Part shown: piece by piece, positions 53,935 to 64,000 of the stretch
How positions within the stretch are numbered: the first letter of the stretch is position 1
Layout: each line of letters opens with the position of its first letter
DNA from: Theocolax elegans
Lineage: Eukaryota > Arthropoda > Insecta > Hymenoptera > Cerocephalidae
Assembly: GCA_026168455.1 (NCBI GenBank)
Contig: CM047426.1
Location: 38,870,175 to 38,934,174, forward strand
DNA: 64,000 bases
Direction of reading: 5' to 3'
Program-made: the position numbers and the translations under genes
Notes under the pieces: generated by a model
Databases searched by the model: none
What the model was told of the DNA's origin: nothing
Seen by the model: the letters and a program-made list of their open reading frames with translations, nothing else

Positions 53935-54685
53935 CGACTTTTAGGCATCGGTATCAATAGACTTAATCTGTTTTGTGGCTTGATGGATCTTCTCGCAAAA
54001 TTTATTAATAACACTTTCATTGGATGCTTCCGAAATGTAACAAGAGCTACTGAAACCGTTTATAAATAGAGTACACAAAAAGCCATAACTAAAGAAAAAG
54101 CAAAAACTCTACAATCTGAAGGTTCTGATAATTGCTTAACAGTTTCTGGTGATGGCACATGAAAAAAAACGCGGCCACATATCACGTTTCGGTATTACAA
54201 GTCTTGCGGGTAAATATAGTAAAAAAATTATCGATACAATCGTAAATTCGACTTACTGCAAGAGTTGTGAACTATGGGAAAAGAAAAAATACACTCATCC
54301 TGAAAAATATGAAGAATGGTATGAAGGGCATGACGAGTGTGATACAAATCATATTGGATCAGCTGGAAAAATGGAAGTTGACGGTGTAAAAGAAATGTTT
54401 AGCCGCTCGATCGATCTATACGGTGTGTATACACGCGCTACGTTGGTGACGGTGATAGTGCCACATACAAAGGTATATCGGATTTAAAACCATACGATGA
54501 TACACGTGTAGAAAAATTAGAATGTTATTTGCACTTAAAGAAAAAGAATGGGAACGCGATGCCGTAATTTAAAAAAAAACAAACCAAAGGGTAGGAGGAA
54601 GGAGTAAAAATACGAAGAAATTGACTGATCAAGTTATCAATAAACTACAAAAATATTACGAATTACCAAATAACCAGGTATCAGG
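53935..54685 (+). pseudogene. Mutator-like transposase, N-terminal and central part
   Basis: Plus strand reads MRLLGIGINRLNLFCGLMDL, TVSGDGT, a stop (W expected), KKRGHISRFGITSLAGKYSK, STYCKSCELWEKKK, YEGHDECDTNHIGSAGKMEV, DGVKEMFSRSIDLYGV. After frame changes come GDSATYKGISDLKPYDDTRV and LTDQVINKLQKYYELPNN. The DGTW, C..C, NH.GS..KMEV and GDGDS blocks are those of the arthropod Mutator-like transposase family (Pfam 'Mutator' as I recall); the D of DGT and of GDGDS are likely catalytic. It is interrupted at 54686 by an LTR-like insert and continues at 55014. Confidence 0.75.
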
Positions 54686-55013
54686 TGTAACGGTCACGCT
54701 GGGGATTAGGGCGTGGCGTCAGAGGCGAGTAAACAATTAGATTTAAATAAAATAATATTAATTTATTAATAATATACGTAGGGTTTGGGCGCCAGCCGCG
54801 TACGATCGCGGCGAATTTATACAATTAAGCTCGGCTGCGTGCGAGCTGCTGCTACCTGCTGCGCGAGGGGCGGGGAGGGGAGTAAAAGGGGAAGCACACT
54901 TACGAGCCGAGGAGGTTACGAAGTACCCACTGCAAGGCGTACACCCACCTTGGTATCGAGGAGATCGTCTCCTGAGGTTGCTGCTGCAGTCTACGGCTCT
55001 CTCACACACACAC
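54686..55013 (+). mobile_element. LTR-like insert in the Mutator-like gene, member 2
   Basis: Starts TGTAACGGTCACGCTGGGGA and ends in CTCTCTCACACACACAC, splitting the transposase between YYELPNN and IGEGENSWCSYRR. It shares CTGGGGATTAGGG with the sequence starting at 34086, so it is a repeat family. Size about 328 bp, no ORF of its own. The target duplication could not be defined. Confidence 0.5.
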
Positions 55014-55546
55014 GTTTAGAGATCGGAGAAGGTGAGAATAGCTGGTGCTCCTATCGTCGTGCTGAAGCACAGGGAATGGACTTATCACAGTTCAAGCACG
55101 ATTATTTACCGCTTGATAAGGATGTTGCAGAAGCTTTGAAATCAACCTACACGGATTCAAGTTCAAGGGAATTGCTAGAGCGATGCAAAGTTGGAAACGC
55201 ACAAAATAACAACGAAAGCTACAATGGATTGCTATGGCACTTTGCTCCAAAGCACCTTCACAGCGGAATGAAAACTATTGAATTCGCTAATTTTCTAACA
55301 GTTTGTATATTTAATGACGGTATTTATGGTATTCTGAAAATGATGCAAGTAATGGGCGTGGTTGTCGGCCCCAATGCGGAAGAATATGCCGTTCAGAGAG
55401 ATGACAGCCGAATCAAACAGGCGGACATACGTCACGAAGTGTCCTCAAAAGAGGGACGAACAGCCCGGAGACGAGCTTTAACCTCTCAGCAGGCATTTTT
55501 CAAGGGAGAGGAAGGTAAATTGTATGGGCCAGGCATAGCAGATTAG
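55014..55546 (+). pseudogene. Mutator-like transposase, C-terminal part
   Basis: Plus strand reads IGEGENSWCSYRRAEAQG, FKHDYLPLDKDVAEALKSTY, SRELLERCKVGNAQNNNESY, NGLLWHFAPKHLHSGMKTIE, AVQRDDSRIKQADIRHE and GKLYGPGIAD with the natural stop at 55546. The LLERC..G..QN.NES.N.. ..W..PK block, holding the last conserved acidic residue, is characteristic of this family. Open to the end, so decay is mostly in the N-terminal half. Confidence 0.85.
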
Positions 55547-56128
55547 GAATTTTTATGGTAAATATAATTCTATCTAGTAAAAAATCGATAATTGAAACTT
55601 TAAACGCATTTTCTCGAAACGACATTTTTCAAAATTGTTGGCTTCATAAAAAGTGAATTTGACCGATCGATTTCAAATTTTAACTGAGTATTCTTGAATA
55701 TATCTACTCTACAATGACCTACGATTGTTTCGATTGGTTGCAAATTGTCAATTTCGCATTGAAAAAGCGACTGTTTTTTACCTAAAAATCAACACTTTCA
55801 GAACTACGCCATTTTTTTAATTTTTCAAAAATTGTAGGTCATTGTATAGAAAATACCTTCAACTTTAATAATCTTTTTGGATTTTTACGTTTCACCTACT
55901 CATTCGGCCGGAATCACGCCAGCAATTGGTGAACTTTTTACTTTGGCACCTTCGAAGACAGCGCATAATTCTGTCATTTTCCGATATTTTTGTAAAAAAA
56001 TATATTAAAATATACTGAAAATATACCTTATTATCTTAAAAATAATTAAAATATTCTATTGAGTACCTTCTTCTAAAAAAATTCCTGAAAATCGCCAAAT
56101 TTTTAATGGGTTACACTGGTATAGCGCC
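55547..56128. other. No gene seen
   Basis: AT-rich sequence with AAAATTGTAGGTCATTGTATAG near 55835 and its approximate complement CTACAATGACCTACGAT near 55710, a weak palindrome. No ORF. Confidence 0.4.
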
Positions 56129-57260
56129 TTAAGGGGATGCCATACCTGAATTAAATCCTACTATGCCGACACCTGTATATTAGACGCACTGTTTCTCCTA
56201 TTACTATTATTTAATACAATGACAACCTATAAACGCAGTGGAGGCATATTTGTAATACATATTTAAGTAAATTATGAGTACAAAAGTTTGAATTATGTTA
56301 AAATGCGCTTAGAAATTGAAAAATACGATCTCAAACATAACCTCTCTTATTTAACAGGCAATAACGATTTGATTGAATTTCGTAAAAACTAGATGGATTT
56401 CTAACATATACAGTGCAGACGCACAATTTCACGATATTGGTAAATGTTGGAACACTAAAAAAAACAGTCAAAAGTGCACAACGAAGAAATAAATAGAAAA
56501 ATGCGATTGATACAAAGACGTTGGGAAGCTGCTACTACATATTTACGATGAAAATATATATAGATTGCAATTACAAGCATCAAAAAACGAAGTAGAGGCA
56601 ATATTTTACATTGTCTTAGAATCATTTGTCAGTAAAACCTAGAAGAAAACATAATCGATTAAAAAATTAAACGAAAAATAAAAACGATACTCATTCCTTC
56701 TAAAAATGTGTAATTTAGCAAACGGAAGAGTAAGAAAAAGTTTAGCTACTTAGTTTGAAAAAGAATCAATAGATGGCGATGCTAAACGTTTCCAGAATAT
56801 TAAAGTTTGACAAAATTCGTTTACACTTTTTCATAAATATTGTAGTTTAGGAATAATATTTTTAAATGGTACAAATATAGAAAATTCACAATTAATAAAT
56901 AAACATTCGCACTTTGCACAGGATACCGATCAACGTATTCGTAGCGGAATAGACGACGGATTCTATAGGAGGTGCGTGCACCGACCCGGGCCGTCTGCCG
57001 CACGCATCTCGTACTTTCAAATAGATTGTACTATGCATACACTGAATCTTGGGTGCATTATATGTTTAATTACAATTCTCCAAATTATTGACAGCTTGAA
57101 AATAGGGTAGAGGCATATTATTAAAAAACATTGTAAGTCAATAACAATTACAAAATTTGAATTTGCGTTAAAATATCGTAAAAATTAGAAAAATACGAAT
57201 TGAAACATAACCTCTCTCAGTCTAAAGCGACGCATTATATATGAGGTACGTGCATCTTGT

Positions 57261-57830
57261 GTAACTAATGAAAATAATTAATTGTTAAATCGAACTTACG
57301 CTATAGCGGGCGCATTCATGTAAATAAAAATAAGTAAAAAATTAATTTTCGCTTCCGAATGACACCTCTTGATGATCTAGAAGGCTAGTCGAATTCCACG
57401 TCGCGTCTGGTCGACTAGCCTCGTAGGTCTGAGCGTGTTGATATTTTTACTTACACGAAAAATAGCGGGAATATTTATTATTATAAATAAAATTCCTAAC
57501 CTTTTGTAACTAATGAAAATAATTAATTGTTAAATCGAACTTACACTATAGCGGGCGCATTCATGTAAATAAAAATAAATAAAAAATTAATTTTTGCTAC
57601 CGAATTACACCTTTTGAAGATCTAGAAGGCTAGTCGAATTTCACGTCGCGTCTGGTCGACTAGCCTCGTAGATCCGAGCGCGTTGATATTTTTACTTACA
57701 CGAAAAATAGCGGGAATATTTATTATTATAAATAAAATTCCTAACCTTTTGTAACTAATGAAAATAATTAATTGTTAAATCGAACTTACGCCATGACGGA
57801 CACATGCATATAAATTTAAATGGTTTATGT
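57261..57830. repeat. 245-bp tandem repeat with internal hairpin
   Basis: Units start GTAACTAATGAAAATAATTA at 57261, 57506 and 57751 (exact 245-bp spacing). Units 1 and 2 contain GAAGGCTAGTCGA...GGTCGACTAGCCTC, a perfect 12-bp stem with GC-rich loop; unit 3 is incomplete and has lost it. Confidence 0.9.
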
Positions 57831-60344
57831 TGGCTACCGAATTATACCTCTAGAGGATCTAGAAGCATGCGCGTTTCTTTTGGTCCGGTAAGCTGTTAGA
57901 TGGAATAGTACAATTCGGCTATAGTTTGCGGTTTCTACAAAATTTTTATGCACGAATCGGCATGGTCGCTCGTGAATATGGTATCCATTCTTTTTTTGCT
58001 AAGATTAATGTGTACTTAAAGTGAAAATTAGTGAATTGCTGTTGAACGTAAAGTTTAACCCGGAAGCTTGATGATTTTGAACGCCAAACATAACCTACAA
58101 CAAAAAATGGTGTGTTTACTTTTAGACTTGAAAACGAAACATTTGCCATCAATATGCTCTGGGAACTAAAGAGATACTTTGAACATATCTTATGGAGTAA
58201 GTATAAAAGAACATGTTATACAAATAAAAGGTGGAATAATATAAGAAGTGTAGCGTTATAGAATTCAGTAAGTAATTAGTCTAGAGTAAAAATTTACTGT
58301 AACATTGCTCTTGCAGCATAATTGTATGTGTTATGTACAAATGGTATACACAAACTGTATTTATAAAGTCTACTCTTAAAAAATATCTAGCGTACATAAT
58401 CAAAGTATACAATAATTTTTGCTTACTATTGAATATACCTTTTATAGGTTAGTAAATAGTCAACACATGTTGCATTATCATAGTCTGTCACATTGTCACG
58501 TGGTATATCTGTATTTACATATGTTATTATATGTTATAATTTTATTGCATGCATTTATCTTGTACGTTATGGTTAACATTACTAGTTTTACAATCGCTCT
58601 ACATTATATCAGATTTATTAAGTGGCAGTGTAATATATTATATTATATTTGCTGAGTACTGCATGTTATTGAGCAGCTGTTCTTAAAAAGTATATTATAC
58701 TCTAGTTTATATAATATATAATATTCATGAGTTCTTGGACTGTTTTAATTTGAGTTAATTAATTATTATTTTATACTTGAAAATACTGTTTAAATGTTGC
58801 CAATCACTTCTTCTTCCTTTATCTATTCTTTTTTGGTTATAGTGCATTTAAATTGTTATATTAATTGATTTATCTATTTACTGCTGCTGCAAAATCTTTT
58901 AAAGATTAATGCATACATCAGCATGGTCCTGACTTGCCTGGTCTAGGCATAATATTTCCAAAGTGTACCAAAGAGAGCTGCAGCTTCCTCATAATGTAAG
59001 GTGAGTTTAGCGAAGATTATTTGTCGCAGAAGTTCAGGTTATATTTTATGCTTGTTGAATAGTATCTTTCCTTTCTCAACAAATTATTTTTTAGAATTTT
59101 CTCAAACTAATTTTTAAAATTTGAAATCAAATTCATTTTTAACTTTTTTTAGGTAACTTTTGTTATTTTAAAGAGAGCCAGTTGGTTTGTGCTGGATAGT
59201 ATGGGATTTATAGAATAAGTTGCATCCACTACACTGAACATTAGAAAGCTAGGAGTACTTTCTATGATGTGCTACCATAAAAAAGGTAGATATTATTAAT
59301 ACACAACATGATATCGAAGATAAAATAAGTTATAATTTTATTTTTCTAAATTCTAATTAAAGGTAGAAACTAATTACTAATTCTTTCTGTACAGAGTCCC
59401 ATTGCATTCAAATGACCTCACAGGCAGAGGTTATTACTATTAGGATTATTGATCATATTTAAAATCACAAAGTGAATTTAAGAGGTGAAAGACTCGTAAC
59501 TTTGTTATAAAACCAGTTCTAAAGCAGAACAATAAATGTACAGTAATACATGGTGAATTTGTATTGCTAATAGAAAAATAATACACTTTCATAATTATAA
59601 TATTCTAATAAAATAATTAAAATTACTAATTATGTATTTAACAATAGATATATTTATGAATATATTTGTCATAATTATGAATTATTCATATGTTTTAGCA
59701 ATTTTTCGAGCTAACTGAACGTAACATACAAGTGAAAGCTTAGGTTGATAAAAAACAAAACAAAGCAGTATACTTACCTCGCATCTTACAGTTAGTTGAG
59801 GCAACATTTTCTGCCAATTTCTTTTATTCGATAGTCATTGTCGTTTTCACCAACTAACTCGACTTATTTCGACAGGATTGTTCCAACGCATGTTAATAGG
59901 ACACGAATTATTTTTCGAGAGAAACAGTGATGCTCGTATTCTGGCAAAAGCAAACTTTTATAAGTATACTTTAAGCAAGGCATACCCAGCGTCACCCAGT
60001 AGCTTACAAATAACTTCCAGGGTACAATTATTTTTAATGTAACAAATCATTACGACCATGATACTCTGGATTTTTATTTGAAAAAGATTCAATGGGTGTA
60101 GGTTCATTCTCTTTCTCTTTATTTTCTGGAAAGATTTTTTCTTACTTTCAAAGCATAATACAATAATTATCAAATACAATTGGATTTATAATAGTTTTAT
60201 TTACATATTTATTGTACATTTAGAAAATATATAATTAATATTTTAAATTATATAAAATAAGAAATTTGCGTAGATATAATATTTTATGTATGGTATATGT
60301 TTTTAATCATAGAATAGTTTGCTATTAAATTCCTCTTTTCTTGG

Positions 60345-60720
60345 AAGATAAAATACGTACGTAAAGGACATATTTAGCAAATACATTGCTAACATTTTAA
60401 TTTGTATGAAGAAGGAAATACATATTTAAAACAGTGTACGTAAAGTGCACATTTAGCAAGTACATTGCTAAAATTTTAATTTGTGTAAAATAAAAAATTT
60501 GTATTTACAACAGTTTACCTAAAATGTACATTTCGCAAGTACATTGCTAAAATTTTAATTTGTGTAAAAGAAAAAATTTATATTTACAATAGTGTACGTA
60601 AAGTACACATTTAGCACGTTCAATGCTAATATTTTAATTTGCATGAAAAAGAAAATTTATATTTATAACAGTGTATGCAAACTGCATAGTTAGCACATAT
60701 GTTGCTATTATTTCTATTTG
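60345..60720. repeat. 79-bp tandem repeat, about five diverged units
   Basis: GTACGTAAAGTGCACATTTA and AGCAAGTACATTGCTAAAAT recur at about 60357, 60436, 60515, 60594 and 60673. The 78-80 bp spacing is regular, and each unit has an AGCAA...TTGCT inverted pair that is partly kept when bases change. Confidence 0.85.
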
Positions 60721-61431
60721 TATAAAAATGGACTTTTATATTTATACAAGGAAAGTAAACTGCTTTTTATAGTGAGAATGAAGTTTACCATTGTCAATTA
60801 TGTGAATAATCAGATATACATACGCACGTTTAGTAACTGCTGAATTTTTAAATAACAATGCTTTATACAATAAAGAAAACATTGGTTTATTTATATAATT
60901 TATTGCTACTGCAATCTTATCAATTTAAAAAATGTGCAAAAATATATTTTATAGTGCTGTAAATGTTTCTTATTTGAAATAATTTAATTATACATATTCT
61001 CAAAGTGTATTTGCTGAGAGAATGTTCGTTCGAATATCGAAGCTGCTCAGAATAAAATTATACACTTTTACAGTAAATTATATATTTACATTTATAGTAA
61101 ATTTTATATTTACATTTTACAATCAAGTACCTATCACCATATCGCGTACTTCATATACATAGAATGAAGTTTATTGGCGTTGTAAACTAGTACATGTTGC
61201 CACATCATGACAAAAAATATTTTAGACGCCGCGCATGAGCCTATTTATTGCGAGCTTCTTACTTTCTCGCTTATTAGCGCCATCTGTGGGCTTGCAACTA
61301 AATACGTATTAGTATACAATAGAGAGGGCGCCACAAATGTTTTCCGTTAGGTTTATTGTATATAGGGTATCGATAAAACAGAACGCGCGGACCTGCACAA
61401 CAATTTTTCTTCAGGTATGACATCCCCTTAA

Positions 61432-62460
61432 TGCAGTGAGTTGACATGCCGCTTCTTCTTTTTTTCAATGTACTTTGGCCACGGTCACAAGCTCAGTGAG
61501 TGGCCAAGGGAGAATTAATCTATTTACACATAGATATATTTAACGGGATGTAATAGTTTAATTTTTAGTATTAAAGTAAAACCAAGATATCATTGCACTT
61601 CGTATTGATACCTTCTATAATTCACCTAAGAGCAAAGCATGTATGCGCAGTTAATAACGAGAATGATTGGAAGGAAATTTTACAATCTATGTCCACTATG
61701 TAAAATGTTATCTATATAAAATATATTAGAAAAAATATTCTTTATTGATTATTTTAACTAAGTAAAATATTAAAACAATTTAAAAATTAAGCATAAGACT
61801 GGTATAAATACAAAAAATTCCTTGCAAGATAAAAGTTGTCGAAGAATTCCAGTGCAAAAATATTAAACATATTGTATATATAAAAGTTTCAACTTTACAC
61901 AGAGAATAAGATGTATCAGTAAAATGCAATTTCCGGTTTGATTACCTAATTTGAATAAGACCTAATTTGTTTAAATAATTGTTAATTTTACGCAAAATAG
62001 GCTATGCGACTTTATAATTCATTCGTACCTCATGATGTGTGCAAAATTTGAGGGTGCTACGATAAAAATTGTCTTGCAAGGAATTAATGTTTTGGAGCTA
62101 TGAAAATAGTTTTGGAGTTATTTAATTTTAAAGTATGAGATAGATGGTTTGTTGAATGAAATTATTTATACTCATAAGATTTATAATTTTAATGTTATTT
62201 ACGCACATTCTACATAACATTTAGAACTTATGCGACGCTACTTTTCGTCAGAACAGTGTTGCCAGATAGAGGTGATTTTTCTTTGTTGCACTCACACAGC
62301 ATGACCTCATTTACATTAGATAATAGAGGACAAAAAAAACCTAAATGGTAACCCTGCGTCAAAACGTAATTTAAACAAAATTATGAACCAAAGGAGGTTC
62401 CGTCGTAGCGACGTTCAAATGATGATATCGCCGAGTTGTAGATATATGGGCGCCTGGCGA
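61432..62460. other. No gene seen
   Basis: Mixed AT-rich sequence. TTTGGCCACGGTCACAAGCTCAGTGAGTGGCCAAG near 61470-61505 is a local hairpin (TTGGCCAC/GTGGCCAA). No coding region or recognised element. Confidence 0.4.
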
Positions 62461-62902
62461 TATTTAAAATAAAAGAATAATTACTCTATCAAAACTACTC
62501 GGCAACCGGGCAAATCCTCACCTCGACTCCGCGTCACAGAGGGAATCCCGACGGCTGGCCACCTCGGAACCGGCGGCTTTTTGAGTAAAGGAAAAATTAA
62601 TGAAATAACACTCACGAATTCAATAATAATCACAACTAATATTTATTGAAGATTTAAATCAAAAGATATTATAAGGTCCGGCACCGGCACATATAATAAT
62701 CGCGATTCGCGACCGACTCACACACATGTACACGCTCAATCAACTTAGTCCGTCCGACGGTATAAATAAATATATAAATATTAATAATTCGGCCGCCCGT
62801 CGGGCTAACCGTAACTCTACTCGTCTAATTAATTTCTCTCAGCTCCAAACCAACGCAACTCACACCTCAACTACAAAACTCCTTCTCTACTCTACTCTAC
62901 TA
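62461..62902. other. LTR-like GC-richer sequence, left part
   Basis: Compositionally distinct (GCCACCTCGGAACCGGCGG; CGGCCGCCCGTCGGGCTAAC) with A/T-rich spacers. An open frame at 62726 has no recognisable motif. It resembles retroelement LTR/leader sequence more than a gene, and continues beyond the foldback element at 63582. Confidence 0.3.
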
Positions 62903-63581
62903 ACAAGGGGAGTACTTGACCTCCGGGAAACGAATCTCATCCTAACTTTGGTATGTCTTTTATAATATAAACATGTGAAGAAAGCCAAGTTATCTCTTGC
63001 CAATGGCCACTTATACGGGAGTTATTCGATATCTAATAATAATATCAGTAAAAATTACTTGCAATTAGATCGCTTACAACTCGGAAACAAATAGAGATAG
63101 ACAATCAAACCAAAAACCAGAAGAAAGTTGAGTTCAAGTAGATATGGTTTAAAAAAAAGAAGCTCAAGTTGCTTAATTTGGAGCAAAGTCATAAAGAAAA
63201 TAAGAAATTGAAGAAATTTTAACCAAAATTTAATATGAAAAATTTATTGTGTCTTTTGGCCTAATAATCTTTAATTTCTTATTTTCTTTATAACTTTGCT
63301 GCAAATTAAGCAATTTGAGCTTCTTTTTTTTTTCAAACCATATCTACTTGAACTCACCTTTTTCTGGTTTTTGGTTTGAGTGCCTCTCTTTATTTGTTTC
63401 CGAGTTGTAAGCGATAAAATTGGAAGTAATTTTTACTAATATTATTATTAGATGTCGAATAACTCTCGTAAAAGTGGCCATTGGCAAGAGATACCTTGGC
63501 TTTCTTTACATTTTTATATTATAAAAGACATACCAATGTTAGGATAAGATCCGTTTCCCGGAGGTCAAGTACTTCCCTTGT
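62903..63581. mobile_element. 679-bp foldback element
   Basis: ACAAGGGGAGTACTTGACCT (62903) is mirrored by GGTCAAGTACTTCCCTTGT (to 63581). The arms of about 330 bp pair almost throughout (TATCTCTTGCCAATGGCCAC at about 62992 versus its complement at about 63475). No coding capacity. A diverged half-copy is at about 15590-15895. Confidence 0.9.
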
Positions 63582-64000
63582 AAGAAAAATGGCTACTTTG
63601 CCTCGAAAATACTACGAAAAAATAAACTCGACTATCTTGTCGGATGATCAGGTAGCGAATCCACGAGACCGGCTTCTTCATCCGGCTCGCGGCGTGGCTT
63701 GATCCTCCCAAATAAAGGATATCACTCCCCACTCTAACGCTATCCTTCTCTATCTTATTCTACTCCTTATCTACCGGCGTTAATTATGGTGGTTGATTGC
63801 GTAATCGATACGCGTAGTCAGCCTTGATCTTATTTCCGTCAAGGCCGATTATCCAATAATAGTGGTTTACGTCACCACCAACCTGTTAATTATTGGGTCG
63901 ATCATGCAACCAATCATCCCTGGCACTCGCAAGGCCCGCAATACAAATAAATAATTACCATATCGGTAACCCGGTCGGTGCTACCGCCCCGTGCCTACCG
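63582..64000. other. LTR-like GC-richer sequence, right part, running off the window
   Basis: TCCGGCTCGCGGCGTGGCTT, ATTGGGTCGATCATGCAACC and CCGGTCGGTGCTACCGCCCC mark the same composition as 62461-62902. No ORF with a recognisable motif. Confidence 0.3.

Larger units (their letters stand above)
56129..61431. mobile_element. 5.3-kb non-coding TTAA element
   Basis: TTAA at 56129-56132 and 61428-61431. 22-bp inverted repeats TTAAGGGGATGCCATACCTG/AA and TTCAGGTATGACATCCCCTTAA differ at one base. The ends resemble the 634-bp element at 14613. No transposase-like ORF in 5.3 kb on either strand. It carries a 245-bp tandem repeat (57261-57830) and a 79-bp tandem repeat (60345-60720). Superfamily could be Kolobok or piggyBac (both use TTAA). 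Confidence 0.65.

Noticed and set aside
54785..55070. N-terminal 95 residues of the long + frame ending at 55546
   Set aside because: They come from the LTR-like insert read through in frame; only the part from about 55014 belongs to the transposase.
58919..59001. Exon-like stretch CAG/CATGGTCC...ATGTAAG/GTGAGT
   Set aside because: Good splice-like borders but the only long frame ends in TAA before the donor and shows no domain; it lies inside a 5.3-kb mobile element. It could at most be part of a non-coding transcript.
60345..60720. CRISPR-like array
   Set aside because: Regular spacing but the whole 79-bp unit is repeated with no unique spacers, and the setting is eukaryotic.
56129..61431. 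Harbinger assignment for the GGGG-start inverted repeats
   Set aside because: Harbinger elements use TWA direct 3-bp duplications; here TTA and TAA are only the two halves of a symmetric TTAA, which fits TTAA-specific superfamilies better.

Overview
This window looks like transposon-packed, AT-rich insect (at least arthropod) chromatin. The evidence is the mix of element types: CR1/Jockey-type LINEs, piggyBac-like and other TTAA-specific DNA transposons, a Penelope-like element, a Mutator-like transposase, Helitron remnants, tRNA-derived sequences and many long palindromic (foldback) elements. No complete host gene is visible. One short stretch (32839-33019, + strand) looks like an internal host exon with good splice sites. 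I cannot name the species; Hymenoptera or Hemiptera would fit.

1-15.4 kb: a minus-strand, head-to-tail series of broken LINEs. (TC)n tracts (read as GA on +) separate the 3' end of one copy from the next at about 3.56, 11.7 and 14.2 kb. ORF1 of the second LINE is split by a TTAA-flanked piggyBac-type element (8288-11339) with a nested palindrome. The block ends with two small TTAA elements that share one TTAA (14613-15246 and 15243-15391).

15.4-25.9 kb: a minus-strand piggyBac transposase (16.2-20.4 kb) is interrupted by an element with CACAGGCCCACAAA ends and a 3-bp target duplication (17233-19975). Inside that insert are a gene fragment of a repeated, uncharacterised transposase-like family, a tRNA-Gly-like sequence, a small basic ORF and, just after its stop codon, five tandem hairpins with changing stems but a conserved CTGGATT-type loop. 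Then come another piggyBac-type transposase remnant (22.1 kb), a LINE 5' part (23.7-25.6 kb) and a Tc1/mariner-like C-terminus (25.65-25.85 kb).

26-39 kb: Helitron helicase fragments, a 108-bp minisatellite, two large TTAA palindromes (29799-32025, 34951-37104), two near-identical 1-kb palindromes set in TA repeats plus a partial third, and the exon-like segment.

39-45 kb: a LINE endonuclease fragment, an N-terminal piece of the uncharacterised family, and a young-looking Penelope-like element (RT plus GIY-YIG, open ORF) bounded by 585-bp inverted repeats that read as identical.

46-51 kb: a 5-kb piggyBac element (46080-51058). Its transposase is broken by a tRNA-derived insertion with a 13-bp target duplication; it also carries a 1-kb palindrome, and an empty-site paralogue lies just downstream.

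52-64 kb: a second copy of the uncharacterised transposase-like gene, a Mutator-like transposase split by an LTR-like insert, a 5.3-kb TTAA element without ORFs but with two minisatellites (56129-61431), and GC-richer LTR-like sequence holding a 679-bp palindrome.

Almost every coding segment is a decayed mobile-element gene. The Penelope-like element is the only one that looks recently active. The most unusual signal is the five-hairpin array at 19.4-19.8 kb.
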